Assembly: GCF_030682515.1 (NCBI RefSeq)
Contig: NZ_JAUXOD010000087.1
Span: 1-36,540, forward strand
Source of the DNA: Hoeflea sp.
GTDB taxonomy: Bacteria; Pseudomonadota; Alphaproteobacteria; Rhizobiales; Rhizobiaceae
Length of the DNA stretch: 36,540 bases
Reading direction: 5' to 3'
Shown: one piece after another, positions 19,225 through 26,357 of the stretch
Position numbering within the stretch: position 1 is the first letter of the stretch
Layout of the letters: every line of letters begins with the position of its first letter
Position numbers and translations under genes: made by a program
The notes under the pieces: model-generated
Told to the model about the DNA's origin: nothing
Databases searched by the model: none
Seen by the model: only the letters and a program-made list of their open reading frames with translations

Positions 19225-19635
19225 CTACTGCCCCGGGCGCAGCAGCCAGTAGCCGACGCCAGAGACGGCGGCGGTCAGCAGCGTGCCCCAGGCCATGTCG
19301 ACGAGGCTCATGGCCAGCGGCCAGTTCTTGAGCGTCGACAGATTGGTGATGTCGTAGGTTCCGTAAGCCGCGAAGCCGAGGATGGCGCCCAGCAGCAGCG
19401 CATCGGTGAGCGAGCCCGAGCGCGCGGCGGGCGCCGACGCCAGGATCACGATCGCCGCCGAATACATCACGTAGAACATTGCCGCGATCGGCAGCTTCGG
19501 GCTTTCCAGCATCAGGTCGCCCAACTAGCGGACGTAGAAGCTGCGGGCGACGAGGCCCAGCCAGATGGCGTCGACGATCAGCAGGAAGGCAGCAGAGCCT
19601 GCCCAGGCCTTGAGGAAGCCGGCGGGAATGATCAT
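19225..19635 (-). pseudogene. DUF2177 membrane protein gene with in-frame amber codon
   Basis: The minus-strand frame beginning at ATG 19635 (GGGAGAGCTTCCG before it) reads through 36 codons (IVDAIWLGLVARSFYVR at its end), hits TAG at 19527-19525, then continues in the same frame for another 99 codons (LGDLMLESPKLP... to the stop at 19225). Together they make a complete four-helix DUF2177-type protein of about 136 residues. Members of this family usually read FY-(K/R)-x-(Q/H/L)-(L/I)-G at this point, so the TAG most likely replaces a glutamine CAG. A TTG at 19524 could restart translation but lacks helix 1 and a ribosome site. It is either a recent nonsense mutation, read-through, or a sequence error. 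Confidence 0.8.
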
Positions 19636-19766
19636 CGGAAGCTCTCCCGCAGGAACGGACGGGCGGCGGCGGTTCGGGGAAGTGTCTTTTCACGGGCGCT
19701 CATCGGCATGTCTTTCGTGGATGTTGCAGTTCACTTCAGTCTCTACGCGCTTTTGACGCGAGCGGT

Positions 19767-20687
19767 TCAAGCCTTGGTTGCGGCGGAATAGGTTTCGGGG
19801 ACGAGGACCTTCAGCGCGCCGGCGTGGCAGATGAGTTCGACCTCGGTGTCGAGCGGCACGATCTCGCCGTCGATGGCGGCCCTGGTGCCTGCGCGCCGGT
19901 CCGGAAACCTGAGTGTCACGGCTGTCGCCGTGCCGACCGTCATGCCGGGATCTTCCTGGAGCCTGCCAAAGGCCGCGTGCAGCGTCATCCGGAAGACCTC
20001 GCCCGTGCCGACGGCATGGGACTGGTAGATCCCCAACACGCCGGCATCGAGCACCGGCGCATAGGCGAGCGGCGTGTCGCCGAACAGATTGTTGGACACC
20101 GCAATGGCCGAGACGAGATGGCTTTCGCGGCCCGATCCGGTGTCGACCTCGATGCGGAACTTCGGCGGGTGCAGGATCACCCGGCCCAGGGTCTTGAGGG
20201 TGGAGGCGATCTTGCGCATGCGGGTCGAGGTGTCGAGCCGGTCGCGCTGGCGCACCAGGCGGGCGTGCAGGCCGGCCGAGAACTGATGGACGAAGGGGCG
20301 GCCATTGGCGGTGGCGATGTCGAGCGGCATCACGGTGGCCGTTGCCAGGGCTTCCAGCGCCGCCGGCGGATCAAGCGGCAGGCCGAGGCCGCGGGCAAAC
20401 AGGTTCATGGTCCCGAGCGGGATCACGCCCAGTGTCTTGCCCGACTTGAAACAGGAAGCCGCCGCCGCCGAGATCGTGCCGTCGCCGCCGCCGGCCACGA
20501 TGGTCGCGACATCCTTGTCGCCGGCGGCTTTGTCGAGCGCCTCGACGAGATCGGCGCCCGAGACCAGCCGCACCTCGCAGCCGTCGCCCAGTCCCGAGAG
20601 CCTGTCGCAGGCCATGTCGCCGAACTCCCTTGCATCCATTCCACGAATGGTGCCGCCGTCCTGGTTGAGAATGAGTACGGTGCGCAT
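19767..20687 (-). CDS. diacylglycerol kinase catalytic-domain lipid kinase
   Basis: 306 residues, the DagK/YegS/BmrU-type lipid kinase family, which phosphorylates diacylglycerol or related lipids with ATP. The nucleotide motif GGGDGT is at residues 66-71, with the conserved LGTMNLFARGLGLP following. The second domain carries the usual beta-sandwich and ends AAIDGEIVPLDTEVEL. The ATG at 20687 has AGGAG 6 bases upstream. It is transcribed alone and would act at the inner face of the membrane. Lipid substrate unknown. Confidence 0.9.
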   Translation of the reverse strand: MRTVLILNQDGGTIRGMDAREFGDMACDRLSGLGDGCEVRLVSGADLVEALDKAAGDKDVATIVAGGGDGTISAAAASCFKSGKTLGVIPLGTMNLFARGLGLPLDPPAALEALATATVMPLDIATANGRPFVHQFSAGLHARLVRQRDRLDTSTRMRKIASTLKTLGRVILHPPKFRIEVDTGSGRESHLVSAIAVSNNLFGDTPLAYAPVLDAGVLGIYQSHAVGTGEVFRMTLHAAFGRLQEDPGMTVGTATAVTLRFPDRRAGTRAAIDGEIVPLDTEVELICHAGALKVLVPETYSAATKA

Positions 20688-20897
20688 GGATGCTCCTGCT
20701 GGGCCGAGCGAAACGGACGGGTCCCATCCGTTTCTAAACGTCAGCCCACACGCTTTGGATCTGGCGGGGCGATGTGTCCTTGAAGATGGGAACCATCTCA
20801 AGGGATCGCACCCGCAGGGCGGGACAACGGTCTATAACACGGCGGCCCGGCTTAGGTTCCACACGCGCCTGTTTTTCCGGCGCGGTGCGCGGGCCGA

Positions 20898-21809
20898 TCA
20901 GCCGGTCGAGCCGGGCAGTGTGGCACGGTAAGCGATCAGTCCCTCGGCCAGCGCGTCGAAGGTCACCCGGCAGCGCGGCACGGTTTTCAGGTCCTCGTGC
21001 ATCACCAGCCAGGTCATCAACTCAAGCTCGATCCTGTCGGCAAACAGCCGCACCAGGTCCTTGTCGCGGGCGGCGAGGCCGACCTGGCATATGCCGATGC
21101 CGCCGCCGGCCCGGATCATTGCCAGCTGCGCGGCATTGCTGTCGGTGCGGACCGCAAAGCGCAGGTCCGCGAGTTCGGGACGGGTTTTCAGCATGTCGCG
21201 GATATAGGCCAGCTGCCGGTCGAAGCCAATCGCCCGGTGCGAGGACAGGTCTTCCAAGGTCTTCGGCGTTCCATGCCGCTCGAGGTACCGGCGATGGGCA
21301 AACATGCCGAGCGGAACGCCGCCGATCCGCCGGCTCAGCAGCGCGCCCTGGGTCGGCTCGACCATGCGCACGGCAATGTCGGCCTGCTGGCCGAGCAGAT
21401 CCTCGACGGCGTCGGAGAGCGAGAGTTCGATCGCAAGACGCGGGTGGCGGTCCTGAAGATCCGCCAGGATCGGCGGCAGCACTTCAAGCCCGACCACCTC
21501 GCTCGCGCTGATGCGCACCGTGCCTTCGGGACTTGCGGCATCGCCCGATGCGGCGCGCGCCAGCGCCGCGGCGCTCGACGCCATGGTTTCGGCATAGGCG
21601 CGCATGGCGAGCGCCGTCTCGGTGGGCGCCAGGCCCTGGTGCGAGCGCAGGAACAGCGGCTTGCCCGACGCCTGCTCGAGCGCGTCGAGATGACGGCCGA
21701 CGGTCGGCTGGGTGAGCCCGAGCGCGCGCGCGGCGCCCGATTGCGAGCCTTCGTTGAGGATGGCGAGAAAGGTCCGGTAATGACCCCAGTCGAGCGCAAA
21801 TCTGTCCAT
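20898..21809 (-). CDS. LysR-family transcriptional regulator
   Basis: 303 residues: N-terminal helix-turn-helix (HYRTFLAILNEGSQSGAARA, then LGLTQPTVGRHLDALE) and a LysR substrate-binding domain from about residue 90. The start at 21809 fits the family, but no ribosome site precedes it. Instead a promoter-like TTGCGA/TATACA pair sits directly upstream, so the mRNA may be leaderless. The start codon also lies inside the palindrome ATACATTATTGTAT. It is divergent from an epimerase and small membrane protein pair, which it probably controls. Inducer unknown. Confidence 0.9.
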   Translation of the reverse strand: MDRFALDWGHYRTFLAILNEGSQSGAARALGLTQPTVGRHLDALEQASGKPLFLRSHQGLAPTETALAMRAYAETMASSAAALARAASGDAASPEGTVRISASEVVGLEVLPPILADLQDRHPRLAIELSLSDAVEDLLGQQADIAVRMVEPTQGALLSRRIGGVPLGMFAHRRYLERHGTPKTLEDLSSHRAIGFDRQLAYIRDMLKTRPELADLRFAVRTDSNAAQLAMIRAGGGIGICQVGLAARDKDLVRLFADRIELELMTWLVMHEDLKTVPRCRVTFDALAEGLIAYRATLPGSTG

Positions 21810-21846
21810 ACATTATTGTATAGCAGATGCAGATATTATCGCAATT
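21808..21846 (-). promoter_or_regulatory. overlapping palindrome and promoter of the LysR gene
   Basis: ATACATTATTGTAT at 21808-21821 is a near-perfect palindrome (ATACA/TGTAT around TTAT). On the minus strand TTGCGA (21846-21841) and TATACA (about 21824-21819) are 16 bp apart, putting the transcription start at or next to the LysR ATG. A LysR dimer bound here would block its own promoter. Confidence 0.5.
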
Positions 21847-21903
21847 CCGTTTGATCCAGCGAAGCGCGACACTGGCTTCATCGAAACCGATGGAGAGACC
21901 ACG

Positions 21904-22947
21904 ATGACTGACACACATGACACGGCAGTGATGATTCTCAACAAGCCGGTGGCGCTGGTGCTGGGCGCCACGGGCGGCATTGGCGGCGCGGTCGCGCGAA
22001 AGCTCGTCGACCGGGGCTATGCCGTGCGGGCGATGCACCGCAAGGCCAGCGAGCAGGCGATCGGGTCGCCGCAGTATGACTGGGTCGCGGGGGACGCCAT
22101 GAACCGGGAAGACGTGATGCGGGCGGCGATCGGCGCGAACCTGATCGTGCATGCCGTCAACCCGCCCGGTTACCGCAACTGGGGCAGGCTGGTGCTGCCG
22201 ATGATCGACAACACCATCGCCGCCGCCAAGGCCGTGGGCGCCCGCATCCTGATGCCGGGCACGATCTACAACTACGGACCCGAGACGTTCGGGGACGTGA
22301 GAGAAGACAGTCCGCAGCGTCCGGTCTCGGCCAAGGGCAGGATCCGCGTGGCGCTCGAACAGCGGCTCGAGGCAGCCGCCCGCGACGGCGTGCAGGTCAT
22401 CCTGGTGCGGGCCGGGGATTTCTTCGGCCCCGGCGCCGGCAACAACTGGTTCGCCCAGGCCGTTGTCAAGCCCGGCGCGCCGCTCAAGGCCATCACCAAT
22501 CCGGGCTCTCCCGGCGTCGGCCATCAATGGGCCTATCTGCCGGACGTCGCCGAGACCATGGTGCGGCTGCTGGCGCGGGCGGATGAGCTTCCGGCCTTCG
22601 CCCGCTTCCACATGGAAGGGTTCCGGGACCATGACGGACAGCAGATGGCCGAGGCCATCCGCCGCGTCACCGGCCGGCCCGAGTTGCCGGTCAAGCCTTT
22701 CCCCTGGTGGCTGGTGCGGCTCGCCAGTCCGGTCGTGCCCTTGTTCCGGGAACTCGCCGAGATGCGCTATCTGTGGCAGGCGGAGCTCTGGCTCCGCAAC
22801 GACAGGCTCCTGGATTTTCTCGGTGAGGAGCCGCGCACGCCGATCGACGCGGCGGTGCGGGACACGCTGAAGGGGCTTGGCTGCCTCGATCCCGGACCCA
22901 GGGGCGCGCGTCCCGCCACCACCGTCGGCACGAGGGTCTCGGCATGA
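21904..22947 (+). CDS. NAD(P)-dependent epimerase/dehydratase family oxidoreductase
   Basis: 347-residue extended short-chain dehydrogenase. The Rossmann nucleotide motif LGATGGIGGAVA is at residues 20-31, and the later conserved segment MPGTIYNYGPE includes the likely catalytic tyrosine region. The ATG follows GGAGAGACCACG. It overlaps the next gene by 4 bp (ATGA), so the two are translationally coupled, and it is divergent from a LysR regulator. Such genes act on nucleotide sugars or small carbonyl compounds; the substrate cannot be told. The last 30 residues have no clear family match. Confidence 0.85.
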   Translation: MTDTHDTAVMILNKPVALVLGATGGIGGAVARKLVDRGYAVRAMHRKASEQAIGSPQYDWVAGDAMNREDVMRAAIGANLIVHAVNPPGYRNWGRLVLPMIDNTIAAAKAVGARILMPGTIYNYGPETFGDVREDSPQRPVSAKGRIRVALEQRLEAAARDGVQVILVRAGDFFGPGAGNNWFAQAVVKPGAPLKAITNPGSPGVGHQWAYLPDVAETMVRLLARADELPAFARFHMEGFRDHDGQQMAEAIRRVTGRPELPVKPFPWWLVRLASPVVPLFRELAEMRYLWQAELWLRNDRLLDFLGEEPRTPIDAAVRDTLKGLGCLDPGPRGARPATTVGTRVSA

Positions 22948-23333
22948 GCACCGCGGGGATCAGGCGGACCGCGACGATCCGGTGGACGGCGCCCGCGCCG
23001 TTGATGGCCTGGCTGGTGGCGGGCGGGCTCGTGACCCAGGCCTATCTGGCCGGCCTCGGGGTTTTCGGCACGGAGGGCTTTGCGCTGCACAGCGTGTTCG
23101 GCTGGGTCCTGGCGCTTCCGATTCTCGGGCTCGCCCTCCACAGCTGGTTCTACCCGGCCGGCAGGCGGTTTCGCGGTCCGGCGTCACTGCTGCTCGCGCT
23201 CTACCTTCTGCAGGTCGTGCTGGTCGTGGCCGGCATGGGGGCGGGGCTTGCCTGGCTGTCGGCGCTGCACCCGGCCAATGCGCTGATGATGCTCGGCGTC
23301 ACGCTCGAGGTGCTGCGCCGGGCCCGTGCATGA
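22944..23333 (+). CDS. DUF6220-like small membrane protein
   Basis: 129 residues with four hydrophobic helices. A histidine in helix 2 (EGFALHSVFGW), one in helix 3 (GLALHSWFY) and the segment LSALHPANALMMLGVTLEVL recall the DUF6220 family. The start overlaps the stop of the epimerase gene by 4 bp (ATGA), indicating coupled translation. The function is unknown. The conserved histidines in membrane helices could bind haem or metal, but this is only a suggestion. Confidence 0.75.
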   Translation: MSTAGIRRTATIRWTAPAPLMAWLVAGGLVTQAYLAGLGVFGTEGFALHSVFGWVLALPILGLALHSWFYPAGRRFRGPASLLLALYLLQVVLVVAGMGAGLAWLSALHPANALMMLGVTLEVLRRARA

Positions 23334-23385
23334 CGCATGAACCGATGCGCGCCGGTCCGCCGATCCGGGCCGGCCGCATCAGGGC

Positions 23386-23419
23386 AAAAAAATGGGCCAC
23401 GAGATTGCTCTCGGGCCCA
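23386..23419 (-). terminator. terminator of the AbcR small RNA
   Basis: Minus strand TGGGCC with CGAGA, loop GCAA, TCTCG, then GGCCCA and seven T. It is a stable hairpin with one bulged base, and one of the strongest in the window. Confidence 0.9.
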
Positions 23420-23507
23420 ATAGGTATGAAGGTTAAAAAACCTCCAGAGGGGAACAGCTCATGCGGCGGCACTGGGAGGAGTAGGCCGCCAAAGGTGCAT
23501 CAGCTGT
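23386..23507 (-). ncRNA. abcR: AbcR (alpha-r15) family trans-acting small RNA
   Basis: About 120 nt on the minus strand, in the intergenic region after lsrB. A promoter-like CTTGCT/CATATC pair ends at 23512 and predicts a start near 23507. The 5' stem pairs ACAGCT (23507-23502) with AGCTGT (23459-23454) and GGCGGC with GCCGCC inside it; its loop exposes CUACUCCUCCCAGU, an anti-Shine-Dalgarno motif characteristic of AbcR RNAs. A short CCUC/GAGG hairpin with a U-run follows, then the final terminator (stem 23419-23393, seven T). AbcR RNAs use Hfq to repress many ABC-transporter mRNAs in Sinorhizobium, Agrobacterium and Brucella; abcR next to lsrB/vtlR is a known arrangement. Identified by structure and location, not by alignment. 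Confidence 0.72.
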
Positions 23508-23511
23508 AATC

Positions 23512-23542
23512 GATATGGTTGTTTCTTGAGCAATAAGCAAGG
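23512..23542 (-). promoter_or_regulatory. promoter of the AbcR RNA with LysR-type dyad
   Basis: Minus strand CTTGCT (23541-23536) and CATATC (23517-23512), 18 bp apart, resemble the rhizobial sigma-70 consensus. The -35 lies within CTTGCTTATTGCTCAAG (23541-23525), an imperfect palindrome. An oppositely oriented copy of its core TTGAGCAA is found at 23588-23595. LsrB is the most likely regulator. Confidence 0.5.
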
Positions 23543-23675
23543 TGGAGAGGTGCATGCCAGCCATGCGGAGGCTGCATGGCTTAGTTCTTGCTCAAAAAAC
23601 AGGCTGAATCCGAAGCTGCCGCATTAATCACCGCCGGGCTTCCGCCCGCCCGGACCGCGCGCGCCGGCGCCATCG

Positions 23676-24572
23676 TCAATAGCTCCAGTTGCGCGCCTTG
23701 TTGATCAGGAAATCCCGGAAGGCCTTGAGTTTGGCCGCGTTTTTCATTTCCTCCGCATAGCAGAAATAGGTGTCGAAGGTGGGGATGTCGGCGGGAATAT
23801 TGAGCTGCACCAGCGCCAGGTCGCGGTGATACATGTAATCCGGCAGCAGCGAGATGCCCGCGCCATTGATCGTGGCGCGGCGAATGGCTGGCATATTGTT
23901 GATCTGCAGATGCGCCATTCGCGGGTTGTCCGGAGAACGCCCGGCGATTTCCAGCCAGTTGACATCGCGCAGATAGACAGGCGCCGGTTCGCCGAAGGTG
24001 ATGATTCGGTGATGGTCGAGGTCTTCGAGCGTCTTGGGTTCGCCGTGCCGCGCCAGGTAGGAGGGCGCGGCGTAGATGTGGAAATGCACCGTGAACAGGC
24101 GGCGCTGGATCAGGTCGGGCTGCTGCGGCTGGCGCAGCCGGATCGCGCAGTCGGCCTGGCGCATGTTGACGTCGAGTTCCTCGTTGTCGAGGATCAGCTG
24201 CATCTGGACGTCCGGGTACATGGACTGGAATTCCTGCACCTTTTCGGTGAGCCAGCCCTGGCCGAAGCCGACCGTGGTGGTCACCCGCAGCTTGCCCGAG
24301 GGCTTTTCCCGGGTTTCGGTGAGGCGGTTCCTCACCGATTCCAGCTTCATGAGCACCTCGTGCGCGGTCTGGTAGAGGATCTCGCCCTGTTCGGACAGGA
24401 TCAAGCCGCGGGCATGGCGGTGAAACAGCTTGGCGCCGATGTCGAGCTCGAGCGCCGAGACCTGGCGGCTGATGGCGGATTGCGACAGATGCAGCTTTTC
24501 CGCCGCATGGGTGAAGGACCCGGCTTCCGCGGCCGCGTGAAAAATGCGCAGTTTATCCCAGTCGAGTGGCAC
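23676..24572 (-). CDS. lsrB: LysR-family regulator LsrB/VtlR
   Basis: 298 residues. The helix-turn-helix is in FTHAAEKLHLSQSAISRQVS (about 20-39), followed by the LysR regulatory domain. The N-terminus PLDWDKLRIFHAAAEAGSFT and the trxB neighbour identify it as the LsrB (Sinorhizobium, Agrobacterium) / VtlR (Brucella) lineage, regulators of oxidative stress, envelope polysaccharides and, in Brucella, the abcR2 small RNA. Only two cysteines are visible (C142, C271), relevant because LsrB has been described as redox responsive. A GTG start at 24572 is preferred because it gives the family's M-x-L-D-W start and has GGGAG upstream; a TTG lies one codon earlier. It lies 54 bp after trxB, and an AbcR-like RNA follows. 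Confidence 0.9.
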   Translation of the reverse strand: MPLDWDKLRIFHAAAEAGSFTHAAEKLHLSQSAISRQVSALELDIGAKLFHRHARGLILSEQGEILYQTAHEVLMKLESVRNRLTETREKPSGKLRVTTTVGFGQGWLTEKVQEFQSMYPDVQMQLILDNEELDVNMRQADCAIRLRQPQQPDLIQRRLFTVHFHIYAAPSYLARHGEPKTLEDLDHHRIITFGEPAPVYLRDVNWLEIAGRSPDNPRMAHLQINNMPAIRRATINGAGISLLPDYMYHRDLALVQLNIPADIPTFDTYFCYAEEMKNAAKLKAFRDFLINKARNWSY

Positions 24573-24626
24573 CAAGCTCCCGTCCCCCTGGTCCGTTGTT
24601 CGGACCTTGATATGGCGCTTGTGCGC

Positions 24627-25601
24627 CTATTCCGCGGCTTCCGCGTGTCTGACATGTCCTGCCAGATATCGTTCGGCCTCCAGGGCCGCCATGCATCCCA
24701 TGCCTGCCGCGGTGACCGCCTGACGGTAGATGTCGTCGGTCACGTCGCCGGCGGCGAAGACTCCTGGAACATCTGTGGCAGTCGAATCCGCAGCTGTCCA
24801 CAGATAGCCGTTCGGCTTGTGCTTGAGCTTGTCCTTGAACAGGCTGACGGCGGGCGCATGGCCGATGGCGACGAATACGCCGTCGATGGCCATGTCGGCC
24901 GTCTCGCCGGTGATGCGGTTCCTGAGCCTGACGCCGTTCAGCGACGCGGGCATCGGCGGAAGGGCCGGCTCGCCCAGGAACTCGGTCACCTCGGTGTTCC
25001 AGATGATCTTCACATTGGGCTTGTCGAACAGGCGCTGCTGCAGGATCTTTTCGGCGCGGAATTCGTCGCGGCGGTGGATCACGGTGACTTCGGCGGCCAG
25101 ATTGGAGAGATACAGCGCCTCTTCCACGGCGGAATTGCCGCCGCCGACGACGATCACCTTCTTGCCGCGATAGAAGAACCCGTCGCAGGTGGCGCAGGCC
25201 GAGACGCCAAAGCCCATGAAGTCCTTCTCGCTGGCGATCCCCAGCCATTTGGCCTGGGCGCCGGTGGCGATGATCAATGCGTCGCAGGTCCACACCTGGC
25301 CCGAATCCGTGGTCACCGTGAAGGGCCTCCGGGTCAGTTCGACCTCGGTGACCAGATCGCTCACGATCTCGGCGCCGACATGCTGTGCCTGCTTGAGCAT
25401 CTGCTCCATCATCCAGGGACCCTGCACCGGATCGGCGTAGCCCGGATAGTTCTCGACGTCGGTGGTGATCATCAGCTGGCCGCCCTGTTCCATGCCGGCG
25501 ATCAGCACCGGGTTGAGCATGGCGCGGGCCGCGTAGATCGCGGCGGTGTAGCCGGCGGGACCGGAGCCGATGATGAGAACGGGAACATGGCGAGTGGACA
25601 T
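24627..25601 (-). CDS. trxB: thioredoxin-disulfide reductase
   Basis: FAD enzyme that reduces thioredoxin using NADPH; cytosolic. 324 residues. The FAD motif GSGPAG is at 12-17, the redox-active CATC at 136-139, the NADPH motif GGGNSA (about 153-158), and the C-terminal FAD motif GVFAAGDVTDDIYRQAVTAAGMG follows. The ATG has CAGGA 8-9 bases upstream. It lies 54 bp before lsrB on the same strand, a conserved pair in rhizobia that may be one transcript, linking a redox-sensitive regulator to thiol reduction. It is divergent from lrp. Confidence 0.97.
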   Translation of the reverse strand: MSTRHVPVLIIGSGPAGYTAAIYAARAMLNPVLIAGMEQGGQLMITTDVENYPGYADPVQGPWMMEQMLKQAQHVGAEIVSDLVTEVELTRRPFTVTTDSGQVWTCDALIIATGAQAKWLGIASEKDFMGFGVSACATCDGFFYRGKKVIVVGGGNSAVEEALYLSNLAAEVTVIHRRDEFRAEKILQQRLFDKPNVKIIWNTEVTEFLGEPALPPMPASLNGVRLRNRITGETADMAIDGVFVAIGHAPAVSLFKDKLKHKPNGYLWTAADSTATDVPGVFAAGDVTDDIYRQAVTAAGMGCMAALEAERYLAGHVRHAEAAE

Positions 25602-25886
25602 TTTACGATCCTGGACAGATGTTGCGAGGGGTCAGTTTGAGCCATCCTCGGTGACGCTTCAATGACAAAACCCGCCAATTCCGCGGGCGACATCAAAACG
25701 CTGTTCGACTTGCCGTCCATTTAGGTGCGGACAAGCCCCGGTTTCAAGCTTTTCCGCCCGGTTACACACAGAACATCGCGCGCGATTGTTCCTTGACTCT
25801 TTACAGGGACTGCGTGCTGACGCAATAAAGTTTCGCAAAACCGCCGGATTCGTGCGGTCAGGGATGCCGCTAACAGGAATGACTTC

Positions 25887-26357
25887 ATGGTGATCAAGGC
25901 CGACCTCGACGTGATCGATCTCAAGATCCTGCGCCAGTTGCAGGATGACGGGCGCATGACCAATGTCGAGCTGTCGGCGCGCGTGGGCATTTCGGCGCCG
26001 CCATGCCTGAGGCGGGTGCGCAAGCTGGAAAAGGCGGGGATCATCCGCGGCTACCGGGCGCAGCTGAATGCGCCGAGCCTCGGCTTCGACCTCGTCGCCT
26101 TCTGCCTGGTCGGGCTCAAGCACCAGTCGGAGGCCAATCTCAAGGCCTTCGCGGCGAGGACCAAGGAATGGCCGATCGTGCGGGAGACCTGGATGGTGTC
26201 GGGCGAGAGCGATTTCCTGCTGCATTGCGTGGCGCGCAACCTCACCCATTTCCAGGATTTCGTCATCGAGGAACTCACCGCCACCGACAATGTCGACACG
26301 GTGCGCACCATGCTGACGATCCGCCAGGTCAAGGATGAAGGTCTGGTGGCGCTATGA
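25887..26357 (+). CDS. lrp: Lrp/AsnC-family transcriptional regulator
   Basis: 156 residues: N-terminal helix-turn-helix (LDVIDLKILRQLQDDGRMTN ... ISAPPCLRRVRKLEKAGII) and C-terminal RAM domain (WMVSGESDFLLHCV). This is the lrp that sits divergent from trxB in S. meliloti and relatives, likely a leucine-responsive-type regulator. The ATG follows CAGGAATGACTTC. Its stop overlaps the start of the FkbM methyltransferase by 4 bp (ATGA), so these two are co-translated, an arrangement that would tie the regulator to a polysaccharide gene. Confidence 0.92.
   Translation: MVIKADLDVIDLKILRQLQDDGRMTNVELSARVGISAPPCLRRVRKLEKAGIIRGYRAQLNAPSLGFDLVAFCLVGLKHQSEANLKAFAARTKEWPIVRETWMVSGESDFLLHCVARNLTHFQDFVIEELTATDNVDTVRTMLTIRQVKDEGLVAL

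Noticed and set aside
19154-19693. 179-codon frame covering the DUF2177 gene in another frame
   Set aside because: Proline- and arginine-rich shadow with no helices; the DUF2177 frame on the same strand gives the expected four-helix protein apart from one stop codon.
23826-25640. 604-codon plus-strand frame across lsrB and trxB
   Set aside because: It is the antisense of two well-identified conserved genes and has no motif of its own.
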